DNA from: Streptomyces sp. CC0208
GTDB taxonomy: Bacteria > Actinomycetota > Actinomycetes > Streptomycetales > Streptomycetaceae
NCBI RefSeq assembly: GCF_003443735.1
Contig: NZ_CP031969.1
Span: forward strand, 2,356,001 to 2,420,000
DNA length: 64,000 bases
Direction of reading: 5' to 3'
A model generated the notes under the pieces. It ran no database searches. It was not told the origin of the DNA and was given only the letters and a program-made list of their open reading frames with translations. The position numbers were made by a program, and so were the translations under genes. Below, piece by piece: positions 1-8,279 of the stretch (position 1 is its first letter; each line of letters opens with the position of its first letter).

Positions 1-625
1 CCGGATAGTGGCGGGCCAGCGGATCCAGGTCGGCTCGATAGATCTCCCAGTAGCTCATCGGGGCGCCCTCCAGCACCCCTAGGCAGGGGACGCTGCGCCC
101 GTCATCAGCCAGCTGGGACCGCAGGTGGTCCTCCGTCACGTTCTGGGGCCCGGCCAGCTCCCAGAACGCGCTCACGGCGGGGTCGTTCATCCAACGGCAG
201 ACGAGAGGAAGGTCCCGCTCGACGCGTACGGGCACGAGTTGGAACGCGCCCACCGGGGTCGTGATCGGCCCCCACTCGGCGACGCCGTCGAGCAGGTCGT
301 CGTCGGCCGGGGTGAGTGAGGAGGCCGGTGCAGTGGTGTCGCCCCAGCTCTGTTGCCGGCGCCCGTGCCCGGTTCCGGAATCGAGGTCGGGGCCGGGGCC
401 AGTGTCGGTGTCGGTGTCGTCCGAGCGCAGCTGTTCTGTCTCGAAGAGCGCGAGGAATTCGTCCGGCAGACGCAGGTCCAGCGTGTCCTCCTGGTCGGTG
501 CTCCAGTCGGCGCTCCGGTCGGCGCCCTCGGCGATGCCGTCCCCGGCCGGGGCGGGGCAGGTGCCGGTGCCGATGTCGGGCACGAGGGCGGAAACGGCGT
601 CGGCAGTCCTGTCGCTGGGAGACAC
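1..625 (-). CDS. Siderophore N-acetyltransferase, IucB/RhbD-like (GNAT), 3' part outside window
   Basis: The frame starts with GTG at 625, preceded by an AGAGGA ribosome site, and stays open to the left edge, so the C-terminus is missing. About 100 low-complexity residues (Asp/Thr/Gly-rich) come first. Then come a stretch containing DLPLVCRWMNDP and the motif SYWEIYRADLDPLARHYP, which is the acetyl-CoA-dependent hydroxylysine/diamine acetyltransferase signature of IucB and RhbD. By family, the enzyme would acylate an N-hydroxylated diamine before the siderophore synthetase joins it to citrate. It lies 39 bp after the IucA/IucC gene on the same strand, consistent with one operon. Family is confident; the exact substrate is inferred. 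Confidence 0.85.
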   Translation of the reverse strand, partial: MSPSDRTADAVSALVPDIGTGTCPAPAGDGIAEGADRSADWSTDQEDTLDLRLPDEFLALFETEQLRSDDTDTDTGPGPDLDSGTGHGRRQQSWGDTTAPASSLTPADDDLLDGVAEWGPITTPVGAFQLVPVRVERDLPLVCRWMNDPAVSAFWELAGPQNVTEDHLRSQLADDGRSVPCLGVLEGAPMSYWEIYRADLDPLARHYP

Positions 626-664
626 GGGGACGTTCCTCTCAGGAGGTGGGGTGGGTCATGTTCC

Positions 665-2692
665 TCAGGAGTGAAGGGGGTTGGCGATGGTGACGTAGAC
701 GGACTGGGTGTCGACCGGGCCTACGAGTTCGTCCAGGCCGTGCACGCGGGTCAGCAGATTGGCCTTGCAGCGCAGGATGGGTGAGTCGAGCAGGCGGCCG
801 GGAAGCGTGGTGCGCAGTCGGGTGGGTCCGGAGGCCACGTCGGCGAGGAAGCGGCGGAAGGCGGCGAGCAGCAGCCGTTCGTCGGCCAGGTGCTGGGAGC
901 CGAACGCACCGATGAGGCCGAAGACGTTGTTGATCGCGAGGTAGTAGGAGAAGCGCTCGTCGGTGACCTCGTCGGAGACGAAGGTGTCGCTGTGTGTACC
1001 GATGCCGGGCAGCCGGGCGTCGAGTTCCGCACGCCGGGACTCACGGAAGTAGTAGCCCTGGTTGTCGCGGTAGCGGCCACCGGCGGGCCAGCCGTCGCCG
1101 TCCAGCAGGACCAAGGTGTTCTGCTGGTGTGCCTCCAGCGCGATGCCCGCCTCCCCGTCGAGCCACAGCACCGGGCGGACGACGTGTTCCAGGTAGCGCA
1201 GGAACCACTCGGCGGCGACGGCTCCTCGGGGGCGGCCGGTGCGGGCGGCCAAGCGCGTGACGACCTCGGCCAGCCGGGACCGCCAGGCCGACCGGTCCGT
1301 CTCCGGACCGTCCGGTCCCAGGCGGCCCATGCTCGGGTCGCCCATGCGCGGACGGTCCTCGGTGGTGCCGGCTCGGGCGTGGGGGCGCGGTGAGACGAGC
1401 CCTGCGATGCAGGAGACGTCGCGCGAGGGGCTGAACGGGTTGTGCCGGATCACCACGTCGAATCCGGGGGCGGGCCTGCCGTCGGGCCCGTCGACGCCGA
1501 GCCATGCCGGGTCGCGGACGATGTCGAACGCCGGGTGGGCCGCCTGCCACTCCGTGGACACGCCGCTGCGCAGGAGCCGGTGCACCTCGACGCCACGGTG
1601 GAGCTCCTTGCGGAGGTTCTCGCGGCGGGAGTTGGTGATGCGCAGGCCCAGCGAGAGCTTGAGCATGGCGGGGGCGCCGGAGCGATGGACAGTCCGTACG
1701 GAGGAGGTGGGGTGCCAAGGGGAGCCGTGGGCGCCCAGGTCCTGGAGCAGTCCGGTGTCGAAGAGCAGGGCGGTCTCGGGGCGGTGCCGTACCTCGCGGA
1801 GCTGCCAGGGGTGAAGCGGCAGGGCCGTGTGTCCGTCGGGCAGCGCCAGGTCGGGGCCGGCCAGGCGCCGGGTGAGCTGGGCGGCGGCGACGGGACGGCC
1901 GCGTTCGGTCCAGGCCGAGTCCGTGGCGAGGAGAGAGGGATCGACAGCGAGCCAGTGCAGGGGGAAGGAGCCGCGCAGTTCGGGTGAATACAGGGCCGCT
2001 TCGGCTTCGGAGAGACCTTCGCGGCTCTTCGGGGCCGGGTGCAGAGGGTGGCCGAGGACGAGCGACTGCTCGGCGGTGAGGAAGAGGTCGGGGCGGTCGA
2101 GGACGTGGAGGGGCGCGCCCGAGTCGAGGACGAGGCCGGGGCGGTCGTCGCTGTCCTTGCGGCGCTCGCGGACGAAGGTGGCGGTGCGGCGGACGGAGTC
2201 GGCCACACGGGCCACCAGTTCGGCACCGCCGGCGGAGGCGGGAGCCTCTTTCGCCGCCGACTCACGGGTGAGCAGTGCCGCGACTGTGACGGCGTCGGCC
2301 GGCAGGGCCTGTTCGGGGGCGTCGGCGAGACGCGGGAGGCCGAAGCGGTGCCATCCCGTCGGGGACCAGTAGTGGACGGGGACGAGGAGGGATGTGCCAC
2401 TGGCGGGGAGTGGGATGCGGAGGGTGCCGCCTGTGGGGGCGGACAGGTCGGTCTCGCGGACCCAGCATCGCAGCAGATTCTCCACGGTCGCGGCTTCGGC
2501 CGCGGTGTGTGGGTCGGGGTGGGTCAGGAGGTCGGTGGTGGCGCCGCTCAGGCGTTCCAGTTCGGGCGGACCGCCCTGGGACGGAGTGTGGGCGGGGCGG
2601 GAGCGGCGCTGCGGGGAGGGAGGTGTGTCGGAGTGGTTGCGCGGGTGCGTGGGGGTGGGGGTGGGGCTGTGGGGAGTGGGGGTGGTGTTCAA
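665..2692 (-). CDS. IucA/IucC-family NRPS-independent siderophore synthetase
   Basis: This cytosolic ATP-dependent synthetase would condense a carboxylate such as citrate with an amine or hydroxamate. The ATP-binding signature HPLHPAPKSREG, the stretch LSLGLRITNSRRENL and the C-terminal FhuF-like iron-transporter region (HQQNTLVLLDGD, then ADVASGP near the end) fit the family. The start is uncertain. The frame is open to a TTG at 2896, but that codon has no ribosome site and adds about 68 Pro/His/Thr-rich residues. A TTG at 2692 has GAGGA nine bases upstream and gives 675 residues, so it is preferred. Even then the first ~40 residues are low-complexity. The aminotransferase upstream and acetyltransferase downstream suggest a rhizobactin/schizokinen-type product. 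Confidence 0.88.
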   Translation of the reverse strand: MNTTPTPHSPTPTPTHPRNHSDTPPSPQRRSRPAHTPSQGGPPELERLSGATTDLLTHPDPHTAAEAATVENLLRCWVRETDLSAPTGGTLRIPLPASGTSLLVPVHYWSPTGWHRFGLPRLADAPEQALPADAVTVAALLTRESAAKEAPASAGGAELVARVADSVRRTATFVRERRKDSDDRPGLVLDSGAPLHVLDRPDLFLTAEQSLVLGHPLHPAPKSREGLSEAEAALYSPELRGSFPLHWLAVDPSLLATDSAWTERGRPVAAAQLTRRLAGPDLALPDGHTALPLHPWQLREVRHRPETALLFDTGLLQDLGAHGSPWHPTSSVRTVHRSGAPAMLKLSLGLRITNSRRENLRKELHRGVEVHRLLRSGVSTEWQAAHPAFDIVRDPAWLGVDGPDGRPAPGFDVVIRHNPFSPSRDVSCIAGLVSPRPHARAGTTEDRPRMGDPSMGRLGPDGPETDRSAWRSRLAEVVTRLAARTGRPRGAVAAEWFLRYLEHVVRPVLWLDGEAGIALEAHQQNTLVLLDGDGWPAGGRYRDNQGYYFRESRRAELDARLPGIGTHSDTFVSDEVTDERFSYYLAINNVFGLIGAFGSQHLADERLLLAAFRRFLADVASGPTRLRTTLPGRLLDSPILRCKANLLTRVHGLDELVGPVDTQSVYVTIANPLHS

Positions 2693-3362
2693 GTTCGGTG
2701 TTCCTCGGTGGGTCTGCCTCGAAGGCTGCTGACTCGTGGGCGGTGGGTCGAAGTGGTGGTGTCGGTGGCGGGACCGGTGGTGGTGTCCAGACGGGGTCGG
2801 CTCGGTGTTGGTGCGGGGGCGGCTGGTGGGGCTTGGTGAGAAGGGCGGTCTAGTCGCGTGGAGGTGAGCGGTGTTCGGGAGGGAATCGGTGAGCAATCGA
2901 CGTGATGGGGGCGGCTGCTCGGAGGTGCCGGCGAGCGGTGTGCGACTCGGCCTACGGCGCGAGGGACGGGAGCGGCTGCGGGGTGAGGCCGGACTCCGAC
3001 TTCTGGCCTGGCCCCGGTTCCGCCCTCGGCCTCGACTCCGGCCCCCGCTCGGACCCGGTTCCGGTCCTGGCCCCCGACCTCAGCGCCTACGCCAGTTCCA
3101 GCTCCAACTCCGGCTCCGGCTCCGGCTCCGGGCGCTGCTCAGGGTCCGGCATTGGTTGCGGCTGTCACGTCGGCTTCCGGAGGAGCGGTCGCTCCGCCCG
3201 AGGGCGTGGCTGCGATTCCGGTTCCCTGCCCGGTTCCAGCCAGCCCACCGGCCCTTGCCGCTCCATCCGCCCAGGCCGACATACCAGCCTCCGCCGCTCT
3301 ACCGACCCCAGCCGACACACCAGCTCCCTCCGCCCCTCCGGCTCACGTCGCCGCCCCGGCAG
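2693..3362. other. Low-complexity spacer inside siderophore locus
   Basis: The stretch lies between the synthetase and the aminotransferase and shows no convincing gene. It is rich in short repeats: CCGGCT-type hexamers around 3095-3140 and runs of Ser/Gly or Pro/Arg codons in every frame. Frames on both strands are long only because stop codons are rare at this base composition. No iron box (TTAGGTNAGGCTNACCTAA-like) is visible here. Confidence 0.55.
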
Positions 3363-4904
3363 CTACCCCGTCCCCTCGCCCCGGCCTCGCCGTCGATGCC
3401 GCCGTTGCCTCTCGCTGTCAGGGCCGTGGCTGCGGGCCACCGCTGCCACGGCGTCGGCGAGGCGGTCGAGAACGGCTGTCGTCTGTTCGTCGGTGATGGT
3501 CAGGGGCGGGAGCAGGCGGATGACACTCGCGTGACGGCCACCGAGCTCGACGATCAGGCCACGCCGGAGGCACTCTCGCTGGACGGCGGCGGCAAGCTCG
3601 GGAGAGGCGGGGCGAGGAGAAGGGATGGTGCCGGGCACCACTGCGGCACTCGCACCACGGGGACCACCCAACCCGATCGTGCCCAGCAGGCCTGCGGGCT
3701 CCTTCCCCTCCGCAGTCTCGCCCTCTCCCTCCATCTCCCCGTCCACCATCTCGACCCCAATCATCAACCCCCTCCCCCGCACATCACCGATCACAGAAAA
3801 CTCCTGGGCCAGCGACCGAAGTTGCTGCAGCATCCGTGCGCCCAGCGTTGCCGCGCGCGCAGTGAGGTCGTTCTCGCGGACGTAAGCCATCGTGGCCGTG
3901 CCCGCGGCCATGGCGAGTTGGTTGCCGCGGAAGGTGCCGGCGTGGGCGCCGGGTTCCCAGACGTCGAGGTCGTCGCGGTAGACGACGACGGCGAGAGGCA
4001 GGCTGCCGCCGATGGCCTTGGAGAGGACCATCACGTCGGGGGTGATGCCGCTGTGCTCCACAGCCCAGAAGGCACCGGTGCGGCCGACCCCCGTCTGGAC
4101 CTCGTCGGCGATGAGCGGGACCGAACGGTCGGCCGTGATGCGGCGCATGCGCCGCATCCACTCGTCCGGGGCCGGCAGCACACCGCCCTCGCCCTGGACG
4201 GGTTCGAGAATCATCCCGGCGGGCAGCGGCACCCCGGATTTGGGGTCGTCGAGCACGGATTGAGTCCACCGGGCGGCGAGTTCGGCGCCGTGCGGGCCAC
4301 CGACCCCGAAGGGGCAGCGGTAGTCCTGCGGATAGGGCAACCGGGCGACCCGTACGTCGAAGGCGCCACCGGACGCTTCAAGTGCTCCGGAGGTCATGCC
4401 GTGGTAGGCGCCGGCGAACGCGAGGATGCCGTTGCGGCCGGTCGCGGCGCGTACGAGCTTGAAGGCGGCCTCCACGGCGTCGGTGCCGGCGGGGCCGCAG
4501 AACTGCACGCGTGCGTGGTCGGCGAGCCCGGGAGGGAGAGTGCGGAACAGTTCGGTGATGAAGGCGTCCTTGACGGGGGTCGCGAGGTCAAGGACGTGGA
4601 GGGGCGCGCCCGAGTCGAGGACCTTGCGGATCGCTTCCAGGACGACGGGGTGGTTGTGTCCGAGGGCCAGGGTGCCGGCGCCGGAGAGACAGTCGAGGTA
4701 GCGGCGGCCGTCCGCACCCTCGATGGTCAGGCCGCGTGCGCGTACCGGGACGATCGGGAGGGCGCGGGCGTAGGTGCGCGCGGCCGACTCACGGGCCGAC
4801 TGGCGCCGGAGGATCCCTTCGTGAGCCGGGCGGGCCTGCGACGGTTCCGCGACGGCGGTGGGCCCCGCCATGTCCTCCCCGGATGCGATCTCGGTCACGG
4901 CCAT
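3363..4904 (-). CDS. Diaminobutyrate--2-oxoglutarate aminotransferase (RhbA-like), siderophore locus
   Basis: This PLP-dependent class-III aminotransferase makes 2,4-diaminobutyrate, the precursor of the diaminopropane arms of rhizobactin-type siderophores. Fold-type I motifs are present: the N-terminal YLDCLSGAGTLALGHNHP, the PLP aspartate in LIADEVQTGVGRTG and the Schiff-base lysine in VLSKAIGGS (near residue 298). The start at 4904 has GGGAGA six bases upstream; an upstream codon at 5006 lacks one. An unusual insertion of about 45 residues, first acidic (GEMEGEGETAEG) then Gly/Ala/Pro-rich, sits between GLMIGVEMVD and AAAVQRECLRRG. The C-terminus ends in an Arg-rich tail. It is the first gene of a probable operon with the synthetase and acetyltransferase. 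Confidence 0.88.
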   Translation of the reverse strand: MAVTEIASGEDMAGPTAVAEPSQARPAHEGILRRQSARESAARTYARALPIVPVRARGLTIEGADGRRYLDCLSGAGTLALGHNHPVVLEAIRKVLDSGAPLHVLDLATPVKDAFITELFRTLPPGLADHARVQFCGPAGTDAVEAAFKLVRAATGRNGILAFAGAYHGMTSGALEASGGAFDVRVARLPYPQDYRCPFGVGGPHGAELAARWTQSVLDDPKSGVPLPAGMILEPVQGEGGVLPAPDEWMRRMRRITADRSVPLIADEVQTGVGRTGAFWAVEHSGITPDVMVLSKAIGGSLPLAVVVYRDDLDVWEPGAHAGTFRGNQLAMAAGTATMAYVRENDLTARAATLGARMLQQLRSLAQEFSVIGDVRGRGLMIGVEMVDGEMEGEGETAEGKEPAGLLGTIGLGGPRGASAAVVPGTIPSPRPASPELAAAVQRECLRRGLIVELGGRHASVIRLLPPLTITDEQTTAVLDRLADAVAAVARSHGPDSERQRRHRRRGRGEGTG

Positions 4905-5298
4905 GGTTCTCCCGTCGTCGCGCTGTGCAGGGGCAAGCGGTTCCCTCGCGGACTCGCCCGCCCCGAGATACGGAGCCCCGGAACCCTTTGCTCGACCTCG
5001 CGGCACATCGATGCCCCGACTGTCGGGAAAACTCGGGGGGTTGGGGCGTGGAGGACCGAACCGTCCGCCGACGTCAGGCCCCCCACCGCTACCAACCGCG
5101 GACTGTTCGGCGGGTTACGGGTTGACCGCAGATCTTTGACATGTCGGAACCATTGCGGTTCGGCGGGAAGTCCCCCATAACGGGCGCATGGTGTGTGGTG
5201 CCGTTTCAAGGCGCGGTGCCGGAAAGTGAACTCGTAGGCATCTGTGGGAAGTCCCGGGTTCCGGCACCGGGTTCGTCCGCACCAGGGGGAGGCAGAGC
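4905..5298. other. Divergent intergenic region, siderophore operon / secreted protease
   Basis: The 394-bp region should hold the promoters for both flanking genes. A TTGACA at about 5138 lies in a plausible -35 position for the plus-strand gene, but no good -10 follows at 17-18 bp. No 19-bp iron-box palindrome was found, which is unexpected for a siderophore operon. Nothing else is supported. Confidence 0.4.
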
Positions 5299-6528
5299 AT
5301 GCGAACCGAACCGCTGTTGTTGACCGCTCGCGGCGAAGGCCAAAAGGGTGCGCGCCGCAGAACCTCTCGCGTGCTGGCTGCCACGGCCCTCGCCTCGTTG
5401 CTGGCGTTGACCGCCACCGGCTGTGGCTCGGGCGACCCGGAGGCGAACGCGCAGGCCTCCGCCTCTGCCGCGGCCGAGGGGGACGGCAAGATCACAATCC
5501 CGGAGGACATCAGGGACCGGCTCAAGGAACACGGGATCGATGTCGACAAGTGGAAGGACGGCGCCTGGAAGAACTGGGACAGGGACGACTGGCTGCGCGA
5601 GGCCCAGGACTACATCAATCCCGTCATCGAGGGCCTGTGGGACCCGGACCGGATGCAGGGGGCCGAGGATCCCGACCGTGGTGTCCAGGAGAGCGACCTC
5701 TCGGGTGACCAGGGTGTGACCGACCCGGAGCCGGCGCCGGTGGACGCGAAGGCCGTGTCGCCTACGTACCACGACAACGTCCCCGAGGCGGGCAAGGTGT
5801 TCTTCGACTCCCCCGAAGGCACGATGGTCTGCTCGGCGACGGTCGTGGCGGACCCGGCCCACCCGGGCAGGTCCAACCTGGTGTGGACGGCGGGGCATTG
5901 TGTGCACGCGGGCAGGAGCGGCGGCTGGTTCCGCAACATCGCGTTCGTGCCGTCGTACAACGACCAGGCCCTCTCCGCAGCGGGGTTGGCCGGTGCGACC
6001 GAGGACGAGCTCGCTCCGTACGGCGTCTGGTGGGCCGACTGGGCGGGAACCTCGGACCAGTGGATCGCGCAGGGCGGTCCGACCGGCGGGGAGGGTGCCC
6101 CGTACGACTTCGCCGTCATCCATGTGACGCCTGAGGAGGGGGGCAGCGGCAAGTCCTTGGAGGGGACGGTCGGTTCGGCCCTGCCGGTGAACTTCGCGGC
6201 GCCGGCGGTGCCGCGGGTGGAGAGCATCACGGTCGACGGGTATCCGGCGGCGGCGCCGTTCGACGGGGAGACGCTGTACCAGTGCCAGGACAGGCCGGGA
6301 CGGTTGTCCATCAACGCCTCGGATCCGACGATGTACCGGATCGGCTGCACCATGACCGGTGGTTCGTCCGGCGGCGGCTGGGTCGCGACGGGTGCGGACG
6401 GTGAGCCGGCGCTGGTGTCCAACACTTCGATCGGACCGGTGAACGCGGGCTGGCTGGCCGGACCCCGGCTGGGTGCGGTGGCCAAAGGGGTGTACGACTC
6501 GGTCAGTCAGAAGTTCGCCGGCCGGTGA
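5299..6528 (+). CDS. Trypsin-like serine peptidase, predicted lipoprotein
   Basis: The 409-residue product is secreted. After a twin-Arg-rich N-terminus and hydrophobic segment comes a lipobox-like LTATGCGSG, so it is probably lipid-anchored. A charged pro-region (residues ~60-150) precedes a chymotrypsin-fold domain: MVCSATVV and WTAGHC (His near 198), YDFAVIHV (Asp) and TGGSSGGGW (Ser near 355). This arrangement resembles V8/glutamyl-endopeptidase-like peptidases. Cysteines around the active His and in IGCTM could form the usual disulfides. A strong GGGGGAGG ribosome site precedes the ATG. A hairpin terminator follows at 6596. Its substrate is unknown. Confidence 0.85.
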   Translation: MRTEPLLLTARGEGQKGARRRTSRVLAATALASLLALTATGCGSGDPEANAQASASAAAEGDGKITIPEDIRDRLKEHGIDVDKWKDGAWKNWDRDDWLREAQDYINPVIEGLWDPDRMQGAEDPDRGVQESDLSGDQGVTDPEPAPVDAKAVSPTYHDNVPEAGKVFFDSPEGTMVCSATVVADPAHPGRSNLVWTAGHCVHAGRSGGWFRNIAFVPSYNDQALSAAGLAGATEDELAPYGVWWADWAGTSDQWIAQGGPTGGEGAPYDFAVIHVTPEEGGSGKSLEGTVGSALPVNFAAPAVPRVESITVDGYPAAAPFDGETLYQCQDRPGRLSINASDPTMYRIGCTMTGGSSGGGWVATGADGEPALVSNTSIGPVNAGWLAGPRLGAVAKGVYDSVSQKFAGR

Positions 6529-6595
6529 CAGTTCCCGGTCGCGGTCGTCCCGAGCCCGTGACCGACCACGCACGCCGGTGTCCCGTACATGCTGA

Positions 6596-6629
6596 AGGCC
6601 CGCCCCTTTCTCTCGAAAAGGGCGGGCCT
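6596..6629. terminator. Bidirectional terminator between protease gene and hflX
   Basis: Arms AGGCCCGCCC (6596-6605) and GGGCGGGCCT (6620-6629) pair perfectly, with TTT/AAA extending the stem after one mismatch. It lies between two convergent genes, 67 bp from one stop and 19 bp from the other, so it can serve both. Confidence 0.75.
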
Positions 6630-6648
6630 GTCAGGAGAGCTACGGCAC

Positions 6649-8145
6649 TCAGGCCACGACCGGTGCCGGCACGTACGGCGCGAGCTCGGCGGCCAGTTCC
6701 TCGTGCACCCGCACCTTGAGCAGGGTGCCCTCCGCCGTGTGCTCCTCGGAGATCACCTCGCCCTCGTCGTGGGCGCGGGCGACCAGCTTGCCGTGGGTGT
6801 ACGGCACGAGCGCCTCGATCTCGACGGACGGCCTGGGCAGTTCGTTGTCGATCAGGGCAAGCAGCTCGGGGATGCCCTGGCCGGTACGGGCCGAGACCGC
6901 GATGGAACGCTTCTCGATGCGCATCAGCCGCTGGAGCGTCAGCGGGTCCGCCGCGTCGGCCTTGTTGATCACCACGATCTCGGGCACGCCGGTGGCGCCG
7001 ACGTCCCTGACCACCTCGCGTACGGCGGCCAGCTGCTCCTCCGGGTTCGGGTGCGAGCCGTCCACCACGTGCAGGATCAGGTCGGACTCACCGACCTCCT
7101 CCATGGTGGAGCGGAACGCCTCGACCAGGTGGTGCGGCAGGTGCCGTACAAAACCGACGGTGTCGGCCAGTGTGTACAGACGGCCGCTCGGGGTCTCCGC
7201 CCGGCGGACGGTGGGGTCCAGGGTCGCGAACAGGGCGTTCTCGACCAGGACGCCCGCGCCCGTGAGGCGGTTGAGCAGGGACGACTTGCCGGCGTTCGTG
7301 TAACCCGCGATGGCGACCGAGGGCACCTTGTGGCGCTTGCGTTCCTGGCGCTTGATCTCGCGGCCCGTCTTCATGTCCGCGATCTCCCGGCGCATCTTCG
7401 CCATCTTCTCGCGGATCCGACGCCGGTCCGTCTCGATCTTGGTCTCACCGGGACCACGGGTGGCGAGGCCGCCGCCCTTGCCGCCGCCCATCTGACGGGA
7501 CAGCGACTGACCCCAGCCACGCAGTCGCGGCAGCATGTACTGCATCTGCGCGAGCGCGACCTGCGCCTTGCCCTCACGGGACTTGGCGTGCTGGGCGAAG
7601 ATGTCGAGGATCAGGGCCGTACGGTCGATGACCTTGACCTTGACGACGTCTTCGAGGGCGATGAGCTGGCCCGGGCTGAGCTCGCCGTCGCAGATGACGG
7701 TGTCGGCGCCGGACTCCACGACGATGTCACGCAGCTCCAGAGCCTTGCCGGAACCGATGAAAGTGGCCGCGTCGGGCTTGTCGCGGCGCTGGATCACGCC
7801 GTCGAGCACGAGTGCGCCCGCGGTCTCCGCGAGGGCGGCGAGCTCCGCGAGGGAGTTGTCGGCGTCCTGCACGGTCCCCGTGGTCCAGACGCCGACGAGG
7901 ACGACCCGCTCCAGACGGAGCTGGCGGTACTCGACCTCGGTGACGTCCTCGAGCTCGGTGGAGAGGCCGGCGACGCGCCGCAGGGCCGCGCGCTCGGAGC
8001 GGTCGAACTGGTCGCCGTCCCGCTCTCCGTCGATCTCGTGGCTCCAGGCGACGTCCTCTTCCATCAGGGCATCGGCCCGAAGACCTTCGGCGTATGTGTG
8101 CGCGAGGCGCTGCGTGTCCTGGGAAGGGGAAGAAGAGGAGGTCAT
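6649..8145 (-). CDS. hflX: GTPase HflX
   Basis: This ribosome-associated GTPase of the HflX family is linked to ribosome splitting and rescue. The N-terminal HflX domain contains GTVQDADNSL and the glycine-rich GGGKGGGLATRGPGETKIE linker with a following basic helical region. The G domain begins near residue 278 with the P-loop GYTNAGKSSLLNRLTG, followed by DTVGFVRHLPHHLVEAF and NKAD. Length (498 residues) is somewhat above bacterial homologues because of an extended N-terminus. AAGGA lies just before the ATG. It appears monocistronic, convergent with the secreted peptidase gene. Confidence 0.97.
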   Translation of the reverse strand: MTSSSSPSQDTQRLAHTYAEGLRADALMEEDVAWSHEIDGERDGDQFDRSERAALRRVAGLSTELEDVTEVEYRQLRLERVVLVGVWTTGTVQDADNSLAELAALAETAGALVLDGVIQRRDKPDAATFIGSGKALELRDIVVESGADTVICDGELSPGQLIALEDVVKVKVIDRTALILDIFAQHAKSREGKAQVALAQMQYMLPRLRGWGQSLSRQMGGGKGGGLATRGPGETKIETDRRRIREKMAKMRREIADMKTGREIKRQERKRHKVPSVAIAGYTNAGKSSLLNRLTGAGVLVENALFATLDPTVRRAETPSGRLYTLADTVGFVRHLPHHLVEAFRSTMEEVGESDLILHVVDGSHPNPEEQLAAVREVVRDVGATGVPEIVVINKADAADPLTLQRLMRIEKRSIAVSARTGQGIPELLALIDNELPRPSVEIEALVPYTHGKLVARAHDEGEVISEEHTAEGTLLKVRVHEELAAELAPYVPAPVVA

Positions 8146-8220
8146 TGGATCCTTACGTCGATGGGGATTCCGATTCGGCGGTCATACGACTCAACGCACG
8201 AACACTCCGGGAGATTCCCG

Positions 8221-8266
8221 CGCCCCGTGCGGCGCCGACCTGAAGATGGTCGCACGGCACGGGGCG
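8221..8266 (-). terminator. Possible terminator downstream of M1 peptidase gene
   Basis: Arms CGCCCCGTGC (8221-8230) and GCACGGGGCG (8257-8266) form a perfect 10-bp stem with a 26-base loop, 13 bp beyond the stop of the minus-strand peptidase gene. No T-run follows, which is common in this genus. Confidence 0.5.
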
Positions 8267-8279
8267 TCTCGTCACCGCC

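Noticed and set aside
2871..5180. Long plus-strand frame opposite the aminotransferase
   Set aside because: The minus strand encodes an aminotransferase with all family motifs. The plus frame is Arg/Pro-rich without similarity.
4905..5298. Iron-box operator for the siderophore operon
   Set aside because: No sequence close to the 19-bp TTAGGTNAGGCTNACCTAA-type palindrome was found on either strand.
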